64,000 nucleotides of DNA. It comes from HGM11416 sp034104345. Lineage in GTDB: Bacteria; Bacillota; Clostridia; Christensenellales; Borkfalkiaceae. Positions within the stretch are counted from its first letter, which is position 1, and each line of letters opens with the position of its first letter. The notes below the pieces were generated by a model. The model worked only from the letters and a program-made list of their open reading frames with translations. It did not search any database and was not told the origin of the DNA. A program made the translations under genes and the position numbers. The DNA lies in assembly GCA_034104345.1 (NCBI GenBank), contig JAXEDY010000019.1, positions 62,001-126,000 on the forward strand, in the 5' to 3' direction. This document shows, one piece after another, positions 1-8,737 of the stretch.

Positions 1-976
1 TTTTATCGAAAACGGCTATCTCGGTGAAATATTTTTCAACTTCCGCGCGGATTTCGCTTGCCTTTTTGCAGTCGATGTTGCAGGCGTCGATAACTTCTTT
101 CGTAAAATCGAAAGTAAGACTCGATCCGTTATCCGCAAGTATGCCTTTAACTTCGGCGGGATTTTGCGAAATGAACGAATAGTTTTCGTTTAACGCGTTA
201 TAAAGCGCGTTCATAAACGAAGCATCGGCGGCAACGCCGTCTTTAACCACTACGCCCGCTTGGGTATAACCGTCGATTCCGGTGAGTTTTTTCCATTCGG
301 CTTGCAAATCGAGCGCGATCGAAGCGCCGCTTACCGCTTTTAACGCGTTGTCCGCAACGGGCTGACCTAAAACCGCAAAACTGTATTTACCCTGTTTAAG
401 CCCCGCAACCGCGCTCGTCGCTTCGGAAACGTAAGCAAGAGCAACCTTTCCCGCAACGGCTTCGGCGTTTTCTTCGTATTCAACGTTGTTTTTCGCTAAA
501 ATATATTTAAGCATAAGGTCGGGGGTTCCGCCTTGCCCGATGTTGTAAATAACTTCGCCTTTAAGGTCTTCAAGACTTTCAACGGGCTTGGTAGCTACCA
601 TATAAAGCACGCCGAAAACGTTTACGGTTGCAAGTTTATGCTTAACGCCTTTCGCTGTGTAAAGTTTTGCAGAAGCGTTGGTGGGCATAAGAGCGATGTC
701 GGTTTCAGCTTTTGTAAAAACGGTTCCTATCTGTGCGGCGGGAACTATTCGATAGTTGATTTTATGCCCGTCGATTTCACCGTAATCCTTCATAAGTTTA
801 ACTACAGAAAGCGACGGAGCGCCGTCGGGCATTACGAAAGTGTAAGCCGCTTTTTCGGTGGCGTCTGAACCGCCGCTTGCCGAATCTGAGTTTTCTCCGC
901 ACGAAGCGGCAAAAACCAAGCAAACCGAAAGTGCGGCGATAAACGCCGATTTTAAAAAGTGTTTTAAGTTTTTCAT
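1..976 (-). CDS. ABC transporter substrate-binding lipoprotein, NitT/TauT-like (C-terminus beyond window)
   Basis: This gene runs off the left edge, so about 325 residues are visible. It starts at an ATG (974-976) with AGGAG seven bases upstream. The N-terminus is a lipoprotein signal: MKN, a hydrophobic stretch, then the lipobox AASCG, so the protein should be anchored outside the membrane. The mature part has the periplasmic-binding pattern of the NMT1/SsuA/NitT-TauT families, with phrases such as DIALMPTNASAKLY, KPVESLEDLKGE and IGQGGTPDLM. It would deliver a small organic or inorganic ligand to an ABC permease, presumably encoded to the left. The ligand cannot be told from the sequence. 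It lies 52 bases downstream of the TM1266-like gene and is probably co-transcribed with it. Confidence 0.85.
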   Translation of the reverse strand, partial: MKNLKHFLKSAFIAALSVCLVFAASCGENSDSASGGSDATEKAAYTFVMPDGAPSLSVVKLMKDYGEIDGHKINYRIVPAAQIGTVFTKAETDIALMPTNASAKLYTAKGVKHKLATVNVFGVLYMVATKPVESLEDLKGEVIYNIGQGGTPDLMLKYILAKNNVEYEENAEAVAGKVALAYVSEATSAVAGLKQGKYSFAVLGQPVADNALKAVSGASIALDLQAEWKKLTGIDGYTQAGVVVKDGVAADASFMNALYNALNENYSFISQNPAEVKGILADNGSSLTFDFTKEVIDACNIDCKKASEIRAEVEKYFTEIAVFDK

Positions 977-1028
977 TTTATAACTCCTATAAATTTATTT
1001 TGATTAACTTTTTTTAACAATTGAAGCT

Positions 1029-1277
1029 TTAAACGCTTGCGTCGGTAACGGCGGCTTTCGCTTTTACGCCGCCAAGTCTGCCGATTCTTCCGGTAAGCGC
1101 CGAAATCTTTTCGTTGGGCGCCTTTACCGCAACGCTTATAACGTAAACGTTTTCGGCTAAATTGGGAATACCCATTCTTCCTATTATAATATCGCCGTAT
1201 TCGGCAAGAACCGCGTTTACCGCCGCCGAAATTTTGCGCTCGCCTTCGATAATTATTCCTATAACTCCTATTTTCAT
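1029..1277 (-). CDS. TM1266-like small regulator (iron-only hydrogenase system regulator family)
   Basis: The product is 82 residues long. Its N-terminal MKIGVIGIIIE, the central EYGDIIIGRMGIP and the C-terminal ALTGRIGRLGGVKAKAA fit the TM1266 family, small ACT/NikR-C-like ferredoxin-fold proteins annotated as putative iron-only hydrogenase system regulators. No hydrogenase or maturase gene is visible here, so a hydrogenase link is family knowledge only. It has a weak AAAGGG site upstream of ATG and a good minus-strand promoter about 290 bases upstream. It precedes the substrate-binding protein gene and may share its transcript. Confidence 0.8.
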   Translation of the reverse strand: MKIGVIGIIIEGERKISAAVNAVLAEYGDIIIGRMGIPNLAENVYVISVAVKAPNEKISALTGRIGRLGGVKAKAAVTDASV

Positions 1278-1568
1278 AACAAAACGCCCTTTTATTTTTA
1301 TTTGCTTTTTTATTTTCCGCCTGTTTTTTTTCTTATTCTTTATCGCGTATTTTATCTCGAAAAAAATTTAGCGAAATTTTGCAAAAACAAACCGCCCGCT
1401 TAAAAACCGGAAAAACGCCGGAAATTAAGGTGGCTTTTAATAAGTCGCTTACCCTTTGGGTATTTCACGCTGCGCGACGACGAACGAATATACAAAACGC
1501 ACTGCAGAAACCGTCGTAAACGCGGCGCAAAAAACGCATCGGTTGGGTGATTTGATTTTTACGATTAT

Positions 1569-1597
1569 ATTCTAACATAAAACGCAAAAATTGTCAA
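1569..1597 (-). promoter_or_regulatory. Sigma-A-type promoter for TM1266-like gene
   Basis: On the minus strand TTGACA (1592-1597) is followed after 17 bases by TAGAAT (1569-1574). It points toward the TM1266-like gene and the transporter gene. Confidence 0.65.
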
Positions 1598-1680
1598 ACG
1601 ATTTTTAAAAGAGAATTTTAAAAGCGGATTTTTATAAAATGCAAAACGCCCGTTAAAATGCTTTGCCGCCGTAAAATAAG

Positions 1681-1709
1681 TTGCAAAAAACGCAAAAATG
1701 GTTTATAAT
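1681..1709 (+). promoter_or_regulatory. Sigma-A-type promoter of fba
   Basis: TTGCAA (1681-1686), a 17-base spacer and a perfect TATAAT (1704-1709). The leader is only about 30 nt and carries GGCGGAGG before the fba ATG. Confidence 0.8.
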
Positions 1710-1746
1710 TCTTATCGAAAAGATAAAAATGGCGGAGGTAATATAA

Positions 1747-2730
1747 ATGCCACTGGTAACAACCAAAAAGATGTTTAAAACTGCCTATGAACAGAATTTC
1801 GCCGTCGGCGCGTTCAACGTGAACAACATGGAAATAGTTCAGGGCATAACCGAAGCGTGCCGCGAAGAAAAAGCACCCGTAATTTTACAGGTATCTAAAG
1901 GCGCTCGCGCTTATGCAAACCACACTTATCTCGTAAAACTCGTTGAAGCGGCGGTTATCGAATGCCCCGAAATTCCTATCGCTTTACACCTTGACCACGG
2001 TCCCGATTTCGAAACCTGCAAGGCTTGTATCGACGGCGGATTTACTTCGGTTATGATCGACGGTTCGCACTTCTCGTTTGAAGAAAACATCGAACTTACC
2101 AAAAAAGTAGTTGAATACGCTCACGCTCACGACGTAGTGGTCGAAGGCGAACTCGGCACCCTTGCCGGCATCGAAGACGACGTTAAAGTTGCCCACGGCG
2201 CCGAATCGTATACCCGCCCCGAAGAAGTTGAAGAATTCGTTGAGAGAACCGGCGTCGATTCGCTTGCTATCGCAATAGGCACTTCGCACGGCGCATATAA
2301 GTTCAAACCCGAACAATGCACCCGCAACGCAGAAGGCATTCTCGTTCCCCCCGCACTTCGCTTCGATATATTAGAAGAAGTTTCTAAAAAACTCCCCGGA
2401 TTCCCCATCGTTTTACATGGTTCGTCTTCCGTTCCGCAAGAATACGTTAAAATGGTTAACGAATTCGGCGGCAAAATGCCCGACGCTATCGGCGTTCCCG
2501 AAGAAGAACTTCGCCACGCGGCTAAACTTTCGGTTTGCAAAATAAACATCGACTCGGATATCCGCCTTGCAATGACCGGCACCGTAAGAAAATTCTTCGC
2601 CGAACATCCCGACAAGTTCGATCCGCGCGAATATCTTAAACCCGCAAGAGCAAACGTTAAAGAACTCGTTCGCCACAAACTTATAAACGTTTTGGGTTGC
2701 GCAGGCAAAGCCGAAGATTGCTTAAAGTAA
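1747..2730 (+). CDS. fba: Class II fructose-1,6-bisphosphate aldolase
   Basis: This 327-residue cytosolic enzyme interconverts fructose 1,6-bisphosphate with glyceraldehyde 3-phosphate and dihydroxyacetone phosphate in glycolysis and gluconeogenesis. The zinc-site region HLDHG and the following DGGFTSVMIDGS are typical of class II enzymes. VVEGELGTLAG, the HGSSSVP loop and KINIDSDIR near residue 265 are also class II marks. The length fits the family. The ATG follows a strong GGCGGAGGT site. It has its own promoter and terminator, so it is a single-gene unit. With pckA nearby it places central carbon metabolism in this region. Confidence 0.97.
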   Translation: MPLVTTKKMFKTAYEQNFAVGAFNVNNMEIVQGITEACREEKAPVILQVSKGARAYANHTYLVKLVEAAVIECPEIPIALHLDHGPDFETCKACIDGGFTSVMIDGSHFSFEENIELTKKVVEYAHAHDVVVEGELGTLAGIEDDVKVAHGAESYTRPEEVEEFVERTGVDSLAIAIGTSHGAYKFKPEQCTRNAEGILVPPALRFDILEEVSKKLPGFPIVLHGSSSVPQEYVKMVNEFGGKMPDAIGVPEEELRHAAKLSVCKINIDSDIRLAMTGTVRKFFAEHPDKFDPREYLKPARANVKELVRHKLINVLGCAGKAEDCLK

Positions 2731-2792
2731 TTTGGTTGCAAAAAAACATTTTAGATAATTTTTAATCGTCAATAACGATAAACAAACAAACG

Positions 2793-2834
2793 CAAAAAAC
2801 GCGATTTCGAAATCGACCGAAACCGCGTTTTTAT
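2793..2834 (+). terminator. Intrinsic terminator of fba
   Basis: AAAAACGCG and CGCGTTTTT arms flank a loop that contains a small ATTTCGAAAT palindrome. A T-run follows on the plus strand. Confidence 0.7.
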
Positions 2835-2890
2835 TTTACGTTTTTTCACTATCAACGGAATAGCCCCTACCAATCGATAAATAATTGAAC

Positions 2891-2918
2891 CGGCGGGCAG
2901 CCGATGTCCGCCCCTACT
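2891..2918. repeat. Short palindromic repeat, CCCCTAC-type
   Basis: GGCGGGCAGCCGAT then GTCCGCCCCTAC. It belongs with the copies at 60661, 60728 and 60788 by its CCCCTAC end and GC-rich arms. Confidence 0.55.
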
Positions 2919-2948
2919 ATTGAAAATTTTTGTTGCATTACAACACAA

Positions 2949-2974
2949 CGTAGCGGATACCAATGGTCGCCCGC
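2949..2974. repeat. Short palindromic repeat, reverse-type copy
   Basis: CGTAGCGGATACC then AATGGTCGCCCGC. It is the same sort of element as 2891-2918 in the other orientation, but more degenerate. Confidence 0.4.
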
Positions 2975-3003
2975 ACGATAAAAACGCAACGATAAAAACG
3001 AAT

Positions 3004-3037
3004 AAAAGTCAGGCTATAGGTCGATTATCGGCACTTT
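3004..3037 (+). repeat. RPE-like palindromic element, copy 1 (intergenic)
   Basis: AAAAGTCAGGCTATAGG followed by TCGATTATCGGCACTTT. The AAAGT and ACTTT ends are complementary. It belongs to the TATAGGTCGAT subtype. Confidence 0.85.
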
Positions 3038-3048
3038 AGCGTGTTTTT

Positions 3049-3084
3049 GCAAAAAATAAGCGAGCGCGAAAACGCGCCCGCCAA
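3049..3084 (-). terminator. Intrinsic terminator of the vWA lipoprotein gene
   Basis: On the minus strand a GC-rich stem GCGGGCGCG-TTTT-CGCGCTCGC (one mismatch) is followed by a T-rich tail. Confidence 0.75.
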
Positions 3085-3118
3085 AAAAATTATTTTTTAC
3101 ATTTAAAAATGCAAACCC

Positions 3119-4684
3119 TTATGCTTTTTCTTTTTGAGTTTCTTCGTAAGCGTAAGCCGCTTTTTCAACTATCTGCAAAAATTCCGCGCGGAACGGATCG
3201 ACGAGCGCTTTTTGTTCTTCGGTCGCGTCGGGATCGGCAAAAACGGTTTTGTTTGCGTGAAGCCTTGAAATTACAGCGCCGAACGAAGCGTTCGATTTAT
3301 ATTCCGATTCTCTCAGCAGCAAGCCGTATTCGGTTACGCATGCGATAAAAGCCTGATCGTCAGACGGAGTTTTGGTGTAAATATCGGTAGTAAACGCCGC
3401 TTTAACGCTTTTGTTTTCGTCGGTTTCGGAAGTTACCCCGGGGGCTTTATATCTGATTTCGGCATTTGCGACTTCTCCGTTTGCACCGTCTTTAAGTTTT
3501 AATTCGTAAACGGCGGTAACGGTATGCCCCGAACCTATTTCGCCCGCGTCGGTTTTTGCGTCTTCGAATTCTTCTTTCGAAATCATTTTGTTTTCGTAAC
3601 CGATAAGCCTGTATTTTTCAACGGTATTTTTATTGAAAGTAACGTTTATTTTCGCGTCTTTTGCAACGACGTTAAGCGTTCCGCCCATTTCTTCGACGAG
3701 CATTTTGCGCGCTTCGGTAAGCGTATCGATATAGCCGTAGTTGCCGTTGCCTTTGTTGGCAAGCGTTTCCATTACGTCGTCGCGCGTGTTGCCGAGACCG
3801 AAGCCCATAACGCTTAAATAAATGCCCTTGTCGCGCCTTTCGGCAATAAACTTTTCAAGCGCCGATTGGCTTGAAATGCCAACGTTGAAGTCTCCGTCGG
3901 TAGCGAGAATAACGCGGTTGTTGCCGCCCTTTATAAAATGCCTTTCGGCGGCCTTATACGCCATATCTATTCCGCTCGCGCCCGCGGTATATCCGCTTGC
4001 CGTTAAATCCTGCAAAATGTTCGAAATACGCACTTTTTCATAGCCGCGAAGTCCGTCGGCGCGCAAACGCGTTTCGCCCGCATAGGTAACGATAGAAATA
4101 AAATCATCGTCGCTTAAATTTTCGGTGAGCATCGTAAACGCCTGCTGAACGAGCGGAAGTTTATCGGGAAAGTCCATCGAACCCGAAATATCGAGCAAGA
4201 ACACCAGATTGTTATTTTTTTTAGCCGAAAAATCGAGTTCTTCGGCGGCAACGCCCACGGTTAAAAGTTTATTTTCTTCGTTCCACGGGCAATCGAAAAG
4301 CGAGCCGCTTACGGCAAGCGCGTCGCCGCCCTTTTCGGGCTTTTTATAATCGTAGTTAAAATAGTTGACGTATTCTTCGATGCGCACCGAATTTTTCGAA
4401 ATTTTAAGTCCGCGTTCTATCTGCGCGCGCATAAGCGAATACGAAGCGGTGTTTCTGTCGAGCGAAAAAGTAGATTCGTTTTTTTCGCTCGTAAGCGAGA
4501 AGTCGTTTTCGATTACGTCGTTATAGTTGTAATTTTTGCCTTCTTCATAAGGAAGATACGAATTTGCGCCGTCGTAACCATAACGCCCGACGGCATAATT
4601 ACCGCCCATGCAACCGAAAAAACAACAAAACAAAGTAATTACCGTAAAGGTGGCAATAAGTTTGAAAATTCTGCTTTTTTTCAT
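3119..4684 (-). CDS. von Willebrand factor A domain lipoprotein, YfbK-like
   Basis: About 521 residues from the ATG at 4684; a longer reading from a TTG is less likely. The signal peptide ends in the lipobox FFGCMGG, so the protein is membrane-anchored on the outer face. Residues about 50-140 resemble the YfbK N-terminal region, with SYSLMRAQIERG and RIEEYVNYFNYDY. A vWA domain follows with the metal-binding (MIDAS) motif DISGSM, and later a region like the DUF3520 C-terminal domain, with AVYELKL and IRYKAPG. vWA proteins bind ligands or partner proteins; the partner here is unknown. It has its own consensus promoter and terminator. A calcium- or magnesium-dependent adhesion role is inference only. 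Confidence 0.85.
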   Translation of the reverse strand: MKKSRIFKLIATFTVITLFCCFFGCMGGNYAVGRYGYDGANSYLPYEEGKNYNYNDVIENDFSLTSEKNESTFSLDRNTASYSLMRAQIERGLKISKNSVRIEEYVNYFNYDYKKPEKGGDALAVSGSLFDCPWNEENKLLTVGVAAEELDFSAKKNNNLVFLLDISGSMDFPDKLPLVQQAFTMLTENLSDDDFISIVTYAGETRLRADGLRGYEKVRISNILQDLTASGYTAGASGIDMAYKAAERHFIKGGNNRVILATDGDFNVGISSQSALEKFIAERRDKGIYLSVMGFGLGNTRDDVMETLANKGNGNYGYIDTLTEARKMLVEEMGGTLNVVAKDAKINVTFNKNTVEKYRLIGYENKMISKEEFEDAKTDAGEIGSGHTVTAVYELKLKDGANGEVANAEIRYKAPGVTSETDENKSVKAAFTTDIYTKTPSDDQAFIACVTEYGLLLRESEYKSNASFGAVISRLHANKTVFADPDATEEQKALVDPFRAEFLQIVEKAAYAYEETQKEKA

Positions 4685-4729
4685 GATAAAACTCGCTTCT
4701 TTCAACAAAATATTATTTTTTATGCTATC

Positions 4730-4758
4730 ATTATATTCGATAACTACTCTTTTGTCAA
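4730..4758 (-). promoter_or_regulatory. Consensus promoter of vWA lipoprotein gene
   Basis: Minus strand TTGACA (4753-4758), exactly 17 bases, TATAAT (4730-4735). Both hexamers are perfect, so strong expression is expected. Confidence 0.85.
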
Positions 4759-4767
4759 TACCTTTTT

Positions 4768-4818
4768 ACAAAAAAAAGTGCGCCGAATGAAAAAATTTTC
4801 ACACAACGCACACTTTTT
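4768..4818 (-). terminator. Intrinsic terminator of pckA
   Basis: Minus strand AAAAAAGTGTGCG and CGGCGCACTTTTTTTT arms enclose a loop of about 20 bases. It sits just upstream of the vWA gene promoter and separates the two units. Confidence 0.7.
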
Positions 4819-4872
4819 TATTTTTGTTTTCGCGCTAAATCGCACAAGCCGTTTTTAACGGGCGGTTTTAAA

Positions 4873-6480
4873 TCAGTCGATACGGGGGCCCGCCTTAACG
4901 AGCGCTTTACCCGCTTCGTTGCCTTCGTATTTAGCGAAGTTTTTAATAAATCTGCTTGCCAAATCGTGAGCCTTTTCGTCCCAGACTTTTGCGTCGGCAT
5001 AAGTGTCGCGCGGGTCTAAGATACCGGTATCGACGCCTTCGAGAACGGTAGGAACTTCGAAGTTGAAGTAAGGAATGGTTTTGGTGGGGGCTTTATCGAT
5101 TGCACCGCTTAAAATAGCGTCGATAATGCCGCGGGTATCTTTAATAGAAATACGTTTGCCCGTTCCGTTCCAGCCGGTGTTAACAAGGTAAGCCTTGGCG
5201 CCGCTAAGTTCCATTTTTTTAACGAGTTCGGCAGCGTATTTGGTAGGATGAAGTTCCAAAAACGCCTGACCGAAACAAGCCGAGAAAGTGGGAGTGGGTT
5301 CGGTTATGCCGCGTTCGGTTCCCGCAAGTTTAGCGGTGAAGCCCGAAAGGAAATAATATTGAGTTTGTTCGGGGGTTAAAATCGAAACGGGGGGCAAAAC
5401 GCCGAACGCGTCGGCAGAAAGGAAGATAACGCTTTTTGCCGCGGGAGCCGCCGAGACAGGACGAACGATGTTTTTAATGTGGTCGATAGGATACGAAACG
5501 CGGGTGTTTTCGGTAACGCTTTTGTCGTTGAAGTCGATAACGCCGTCTTTATCCAAAGTAACGTTTTCTAAAAGCGCGTCGCGTTTGATGGCGTTGTAAA
5601 TGTCGGGTTCCGAATCTTTATCGAGATTGATAACCTTAGCATAGCAGCCGCCTTCGAAGTTGAACACGCCGTTATCGTCCCAGCCGTGTTCGTCGTCGCC
5701 GATGAGCAAACGCTTGGGATCGGTAGAAAGCGTGGTTTTGCCGGTTCCCGAAAGTCCGAAGAAAACAGCGGTGTTTTCGCCGTTTAAGTCGGTGTTTGCC
5801 GAGCAGTGCATCGAAGCGATGCCTTTAAGGGGCAGATAATAGTTCATCATCGAGAACATACCCTTTTTCATTTCGCCGCCATACCAGGTATTAACGATAA
5901 TCTGTTCGCGTTCGGTGATGTTGAACATAACCGCGGTTTCGGAATTAAGACCGAGTTCTTTATAGTTTTCGACTTTGGCTTTCGAAGCGTTGTAAACGAC
6001 GAAATCGGGTTCGAAGTTTTCAAGTTCTTCTTTGGTGGGCTTAATGAACATGTTCGTTACGAAATGAGCCTGCCAAGCAACTTCTACGATGAAACGGATA
6101 GCCATGCGGGTATCTTTGTTTGCGCCGCAGAACGCGTCTACGACGAAAAGGCGTTTGTTCGAAAGTTCTTTAATGGCGAGTTCTTTAACCGAATTCCACG
6201 CTTCTTTCGATGCGGGATGGTTGTCGTTTTTATATTCGTCCGAAGTCCACCAAACGGTGTCTTTCGAATTTTCGTCCATAACGATGAATTTATCTTTGGG
6301 CGAACGACCGGTGTAAATGCCCGTCATAACGTTAACCGCGCCAAGTTCGCTCACCTGACCTTTTTCATATCCCGTAAGTTCGGGTTTGGTTTCTTCGGCG
6401 AAAAGTTCGTCGTAAGAAGGATTGTAAACGACTTCGGTAGTGCCAGTTATACCGTATTTGGTTAAATCGATCTTTTTCAT
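4873..6480 (-). CDS. pckA: Phosphoenolpyruvate carboxykinase (ATP)
   Basis: A full-length 535-residue ATP-type PEPCK. It interconverts oxaloacetate and ATP with PEP, CO2 and ADP, either for gluconeogenesis or, in fermenting anaerobes, for CO2 fixation toward succinate. The kinase P-loop GLSGTGKTTLS lies near residue 243 and is followed by the metal-site region IGDDEHGWDDNGVFNFEGG. The substrate loop TGRSPKDKF is near the N-terminus. The ATG follows TTTGAGGTA. Upstream is an unusually long stretch of about 320 nt before the best -10 site (TATAAT, 6797-6802), which leaves room for leader regulation. A clear terminator follows. Confidence 0.97.
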   Translation of the reverse strand: MKKIDLTKYGITGTTEVVYNPSYDELFAEETKPELTGYEKGQVSELGAVNVMTGIYTGRSPKDKFIVMDENSKDTVWWTSDEYKNDNHPASKEAWNSVKELAIKELSNKRLFVVDAFCGANKDTRMAIRFIVEVAWQAHFVTNMFIKPTKEELENFEPDFVVYNASKAKVENYKELGLNSETAVMFNITEREQIIVNTWYGGEMKKGMFSMMNYYLPLKGIASMHCSANTDLNGENTAVFFGLSGTGKTTLSTDPKRLLIGDDEHGWDDNGVFNFEGGCYAKVINLDKDSEPDIYNAIKRDALLENVTLDKDGVIDFNDKSVTENTRVSYPIDHIKNIVRPVSAAPAAKSVIFLSADAFGVLPPVSILTPEQTQYYFLSGFTAKLAGTERGITEPTPTFSACFGQAFLELHPTKYAAELVKKMELSGAKAYLVNTGWNGTGKRISIKDTRGIIDAILSGAIDKAPTKTIPYFNFEVPTVLEGVDTGILDPRDTYADAKVWDEKAHDLASRFIKNFAKYEGNEAGKALVKAGPRID

Positions 6481-6935
6481 ATCTTTTTACCTCAAAAAAT
6501 TTATTTTCGTTTATAGGTTTTTATTTTCGTTTTGCGGTTTAAGGCTTGCTTTTTGCGAGCGGTTTTGCGATTTTTATTCGCGTTTTGCGCCCTTATGCGG
6601 TTTTTATCCTTTCATCAGACAAATTCACGGCAAGGTTTTTACTTTTTGCCGCTTACGTTACGTTATTGCGCTTTTGTTTCGCTTTTATCAAGCGACTTTT
6701 CGGTTTTAAAACCCTGCCTACGCAATGCATAAACTGCAAACTTTAACTTTTTGCAGCCTTGTCCGTTTAGCAAAACCCCAAATTCCCACTAATGCCATTA
6801 TACAACTATTTTTGCAAAAAGAAAAGCATATTTAGGTGAAATTTCGGTAAAATCGTTTTTTTCGATTTTACAGCCCGATTATGCACCGAATATGCCTTTT
6901 TTTGTAAGCGACGGCGCATTCGCGCGCCGCGTTTT
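6481..6935. other. Long leader / intergenic region upstream of pckA
   Basis: No gene is supported. On the minus strand there is a TATAAT at 6797-6802 without a good -35 element, a stem CTGCAAA/TTTGCAG (6734-6756) inside the likely pckA leader, and a strict palindrome GTAAAATCG-TTTTTT-CGATTTTAC (about 6850-6873). Another GC stem, CGGCGC-ATTCGC-GCGCCG, follows near 6909-6927 with T-residues on the plus side. Confidence 0.5.
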
Positions 6936-7463
6936 TTATTTTTCTACCTTATAAACGTCTTTATAAAGTCTGTTTTTAATGTTTAAAAACTCGCTTTCGT
7001 TTATTTTGCCGCCCGTGGTCATAATTTTCAGCGGAACGGGGTTTTTATCGCTTGAAAAAGCGGGCTGAACGTAATCGTAATCGTTTAAATAAAACCCGTT
7101 GCGCGAATAAAAACCTATGCGTCTTTTAGCCGTTTCGGTTTCGGGCAATTCAACTTCCAAACAAACGGTTTTGCCCAAATACTCGACGGCGGCTTCGAGC
7201 ATTTGCGAACCTATTCCGCAGCCGCGCATTTCGGGCAGAACGGCAAAATGCTCGATAAATCCTATGTCCTCAAGTTTCCACATTGCCAAAAAACCTATCG
7301 TTTTGTCGCCCTGTTCGTAAGTAAGCACGGTATAGCGCGGATCCGAAAATAAAGCGCGCTGCTTTTCTTCGCTTCGATATTCGTCGCGCGGGAAACTTTT
7401 TTGCATAATGTTAAACGCCTTCAAAAATTCGGAGGCGTTTATTTTGTTAAGTTTTAAACTCAT
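6936..7463 (-). CDS. GNAT family N-acetyltransferase
   Basis: The product is 175 residues. It shows the GNAT fold order, with the acetyl-CoA loop LPEMRGCGIGSQML (Q/RxxGxG/A type) near residue 80 and the late motif GFYSRNGFYLND. It would transfer an acetyl group from acetyl-CoA to an unidentified amine, perhaps a small molecule or protein N-terminus. It lies 59 bases downstream of the unknown lipoprotein gene on the same strand with no clear terminator between, so the two may be co-transcribed. The substrate is not predictable. Confidence 0.88.
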   Translation of the reverse strand: MSLKLNKINASEFLKAFNIMQKSFPRDEYRSEEKQRALFSDPRYTVLTYEQGDKTIGFLAMWKLEDIGFIEHFAVLPEMRGCGIGSQMLEAAVEYLGKTVCLEVELPETETAKRRIGFYSRNGFYLNDYDYVQPAFSSDKNPVPLKIMTTGGKINESEFLNIKNRLYKDVYKVEK

Positions 7464-7522
7464 TTTAACTTGTTTACCTGCTTTTTTAATCTAATCGGCG
7501 TTTTCAAGCCGCACTTTTAAGT

Positions 7523-8737
7523 TTAAGCCGCGGCTTTTTTGTCGTTTTTCGCTTCGGGAACGAGTTTTTTGAAAAGGTCGGCAATCTGTTTGAAATCAAC
7601 GGTTTTACCGTCTTTGATTTTAAGCGCTCCCATCGTAGAAGAAGAATCGTAAACGTCTTTCAGATAGGCTTTGAACGCGTCGGCGTCGGCTTGAGCGGCA
7701 TTAAAACTGCTTACCGCAACTGTAGCGACCGCGTCGACCGCCGAATAAAGCGAAATCTTTTTAAGTTCGGTTTTAAATTCGGCAAGTTTAACGTTGCCTA
7801 TAAGTTTATCGAGTTCGCCGTATAGCGAAGTTAAATCGTAAGCGTCGAGTTCGGCGGGGGTATCGCCGCCCGCTTTTGCCGCGTTTTCTACGTCTTTAAA
7901 GAATTTAATAACCTGACCGAACGTAATATCGCCCGCGCACGAAAAATTTCCGCACGAAAAGTCGTAAACGTCTTTGGCGGTAAGTTTAGCCGCCCAGTCT
8001 AACACGGTCGGGTCGACGACGGGATATTTTTCTTTGAACGACTTAACCAAAACGTCGCTTTTTACCGCGCCGCCGATAAAGTTCGCCATAACGCTGTCGA
8101 ACGCCATTTTTGTTGCCGCTACGTTTTTAAGATAATAGCTGCTAAGCGGAATATTTTCTTTGTCGTTGCCCACGCTCGAAAGCGAATATTTGAAAAGAGC
8201 GTTTGTAAAAGCGTCGGAAAAATCGGTTACAACAACCGTTTCGCCGTCGGTACTTACGCGTTCCAAGCACCATTTTTGGGCGCCGTTATAGTCGTAATAT
8301 CCGCATTTAAGCATCGAAACGAGGGCGGAAAGAGTATCGGGCATGACGTCCTGCGAGTCGCCGGAAGAAGCCGAATCGTCGGCAGAGATATCGCCGTCGA
8401 TTTCGCCGTTTTTAATGGCTTTATCAAGTTCGTTTACGAATTCGACGAACGCGTCGCCCACCGTAACGCCCTTATACGCGAGTGCAAAGAAGTTTTTGTC
8501 GCCGTCTAAAATAGCCTGAATGTCGGCGTCGGTAATGCCGTCTAAATTGGCGCGAACGGTTTCGTCTACGTTTACCGAGTCGATTTTAACGGGTTTATCA
8601 GGTTTTGCGGGCGACGAGCCGGTCGATCCGCTACCGCTCCCCGACGATGACGAATCGCCGCAGGCAGCCGCCCCGAACGCCAGAGTTAACGAAAGCACTA
8701 TAGATAGAATTGCGGTTAAAAACTTGTCGTTTTTCAT
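7523..8737 (-). CDS. Unknown lipoprotein
   Basis: About 404 residues from the ATG at 8737. A GTG nine bases further upstream is possible but has no better ribosome site. The signal peptide ends with the lipobox GAAACG. A Ser/Gly-rich, low-complexity linker follows (DSSSSGSGSGSTG), typical of a tether holding a globular domain off the membrane. The remainder is largely helical by composition and rich in Asp, Ala and Lys. I do not recognise a family. A TATAAT-like -10 lies at 8769-8774, but its -35 is poor. Neighbours give no clear function. Confidence 0.8.
   Translation of the reverse strand: MKNDKFLTAILSIVLSLTLAFGAAACGDSSSSGSGSGSTGSSPAKPDKPVKIDSVNVDETVRANLDGITDADIQAILDGDKNFFALAYKGVTVGDAFVEFVNELDKAIKNGEIDGDISADDSASSGDSQDVMPDTLSALVSMLKCGYYDYNGAQKWCLERVSTDGETVVVTDFSDAFTNALFKYSLSSVGNDKENIPLSSYYLKNVAATKMAFDSVMANFIGGAVKSDVLVKSFKEKYPVVDPTVLDWAAKLTAKDVYDFSCGNFSCAGDITFGQVIKFFKDVENAAKAGGDTPAELDAYDLTSLYGELDKLIGNVKLAEFKTELKKISLYSAVDAVATVAVSSFNAAQADADAFKAYLKDVYDSSSTMGALKIKDGKTVDFKQIADLFKKLVPEAKNDKKAAA

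Larger units (their letters stand above)
1278..1746. other. Divergent intergenic region between TM1266-like gene and fba
   Basis: No coding region is supported here. It holds two outward promoters: 1569-1597 on the minus strand and 1681-1709 on the plus strand. The minus leader is about 290 nt and includes a small hairpin, TACCC-AAA-GGGTA read on the minus strand (near 1449-1461). I could not match this leader to a riboswitch class I know. Confidence 0.6.
2731..3118. other. Intergenic region after fba, rich in repeats
   Basis: No gene is seen. From left to right it holds the fba terminator, two short palindromic repeats ending in CCCTAC-type or GCCCGC-type arms (2891-2918 and 2949-2974), one copy of the 34-bp palindromic element (3004-3037) and the terminator of the vWA lipoprotein gene. 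Confidence 0.6.

Noticed and set aside
1278..1562. Leader before the TM1266-like gene as a known riboswitch
   Set aside because: I compared it by eye with TPP, FMN, cobalamin, purine, preQ1 and glycine patterns and found no matching core.
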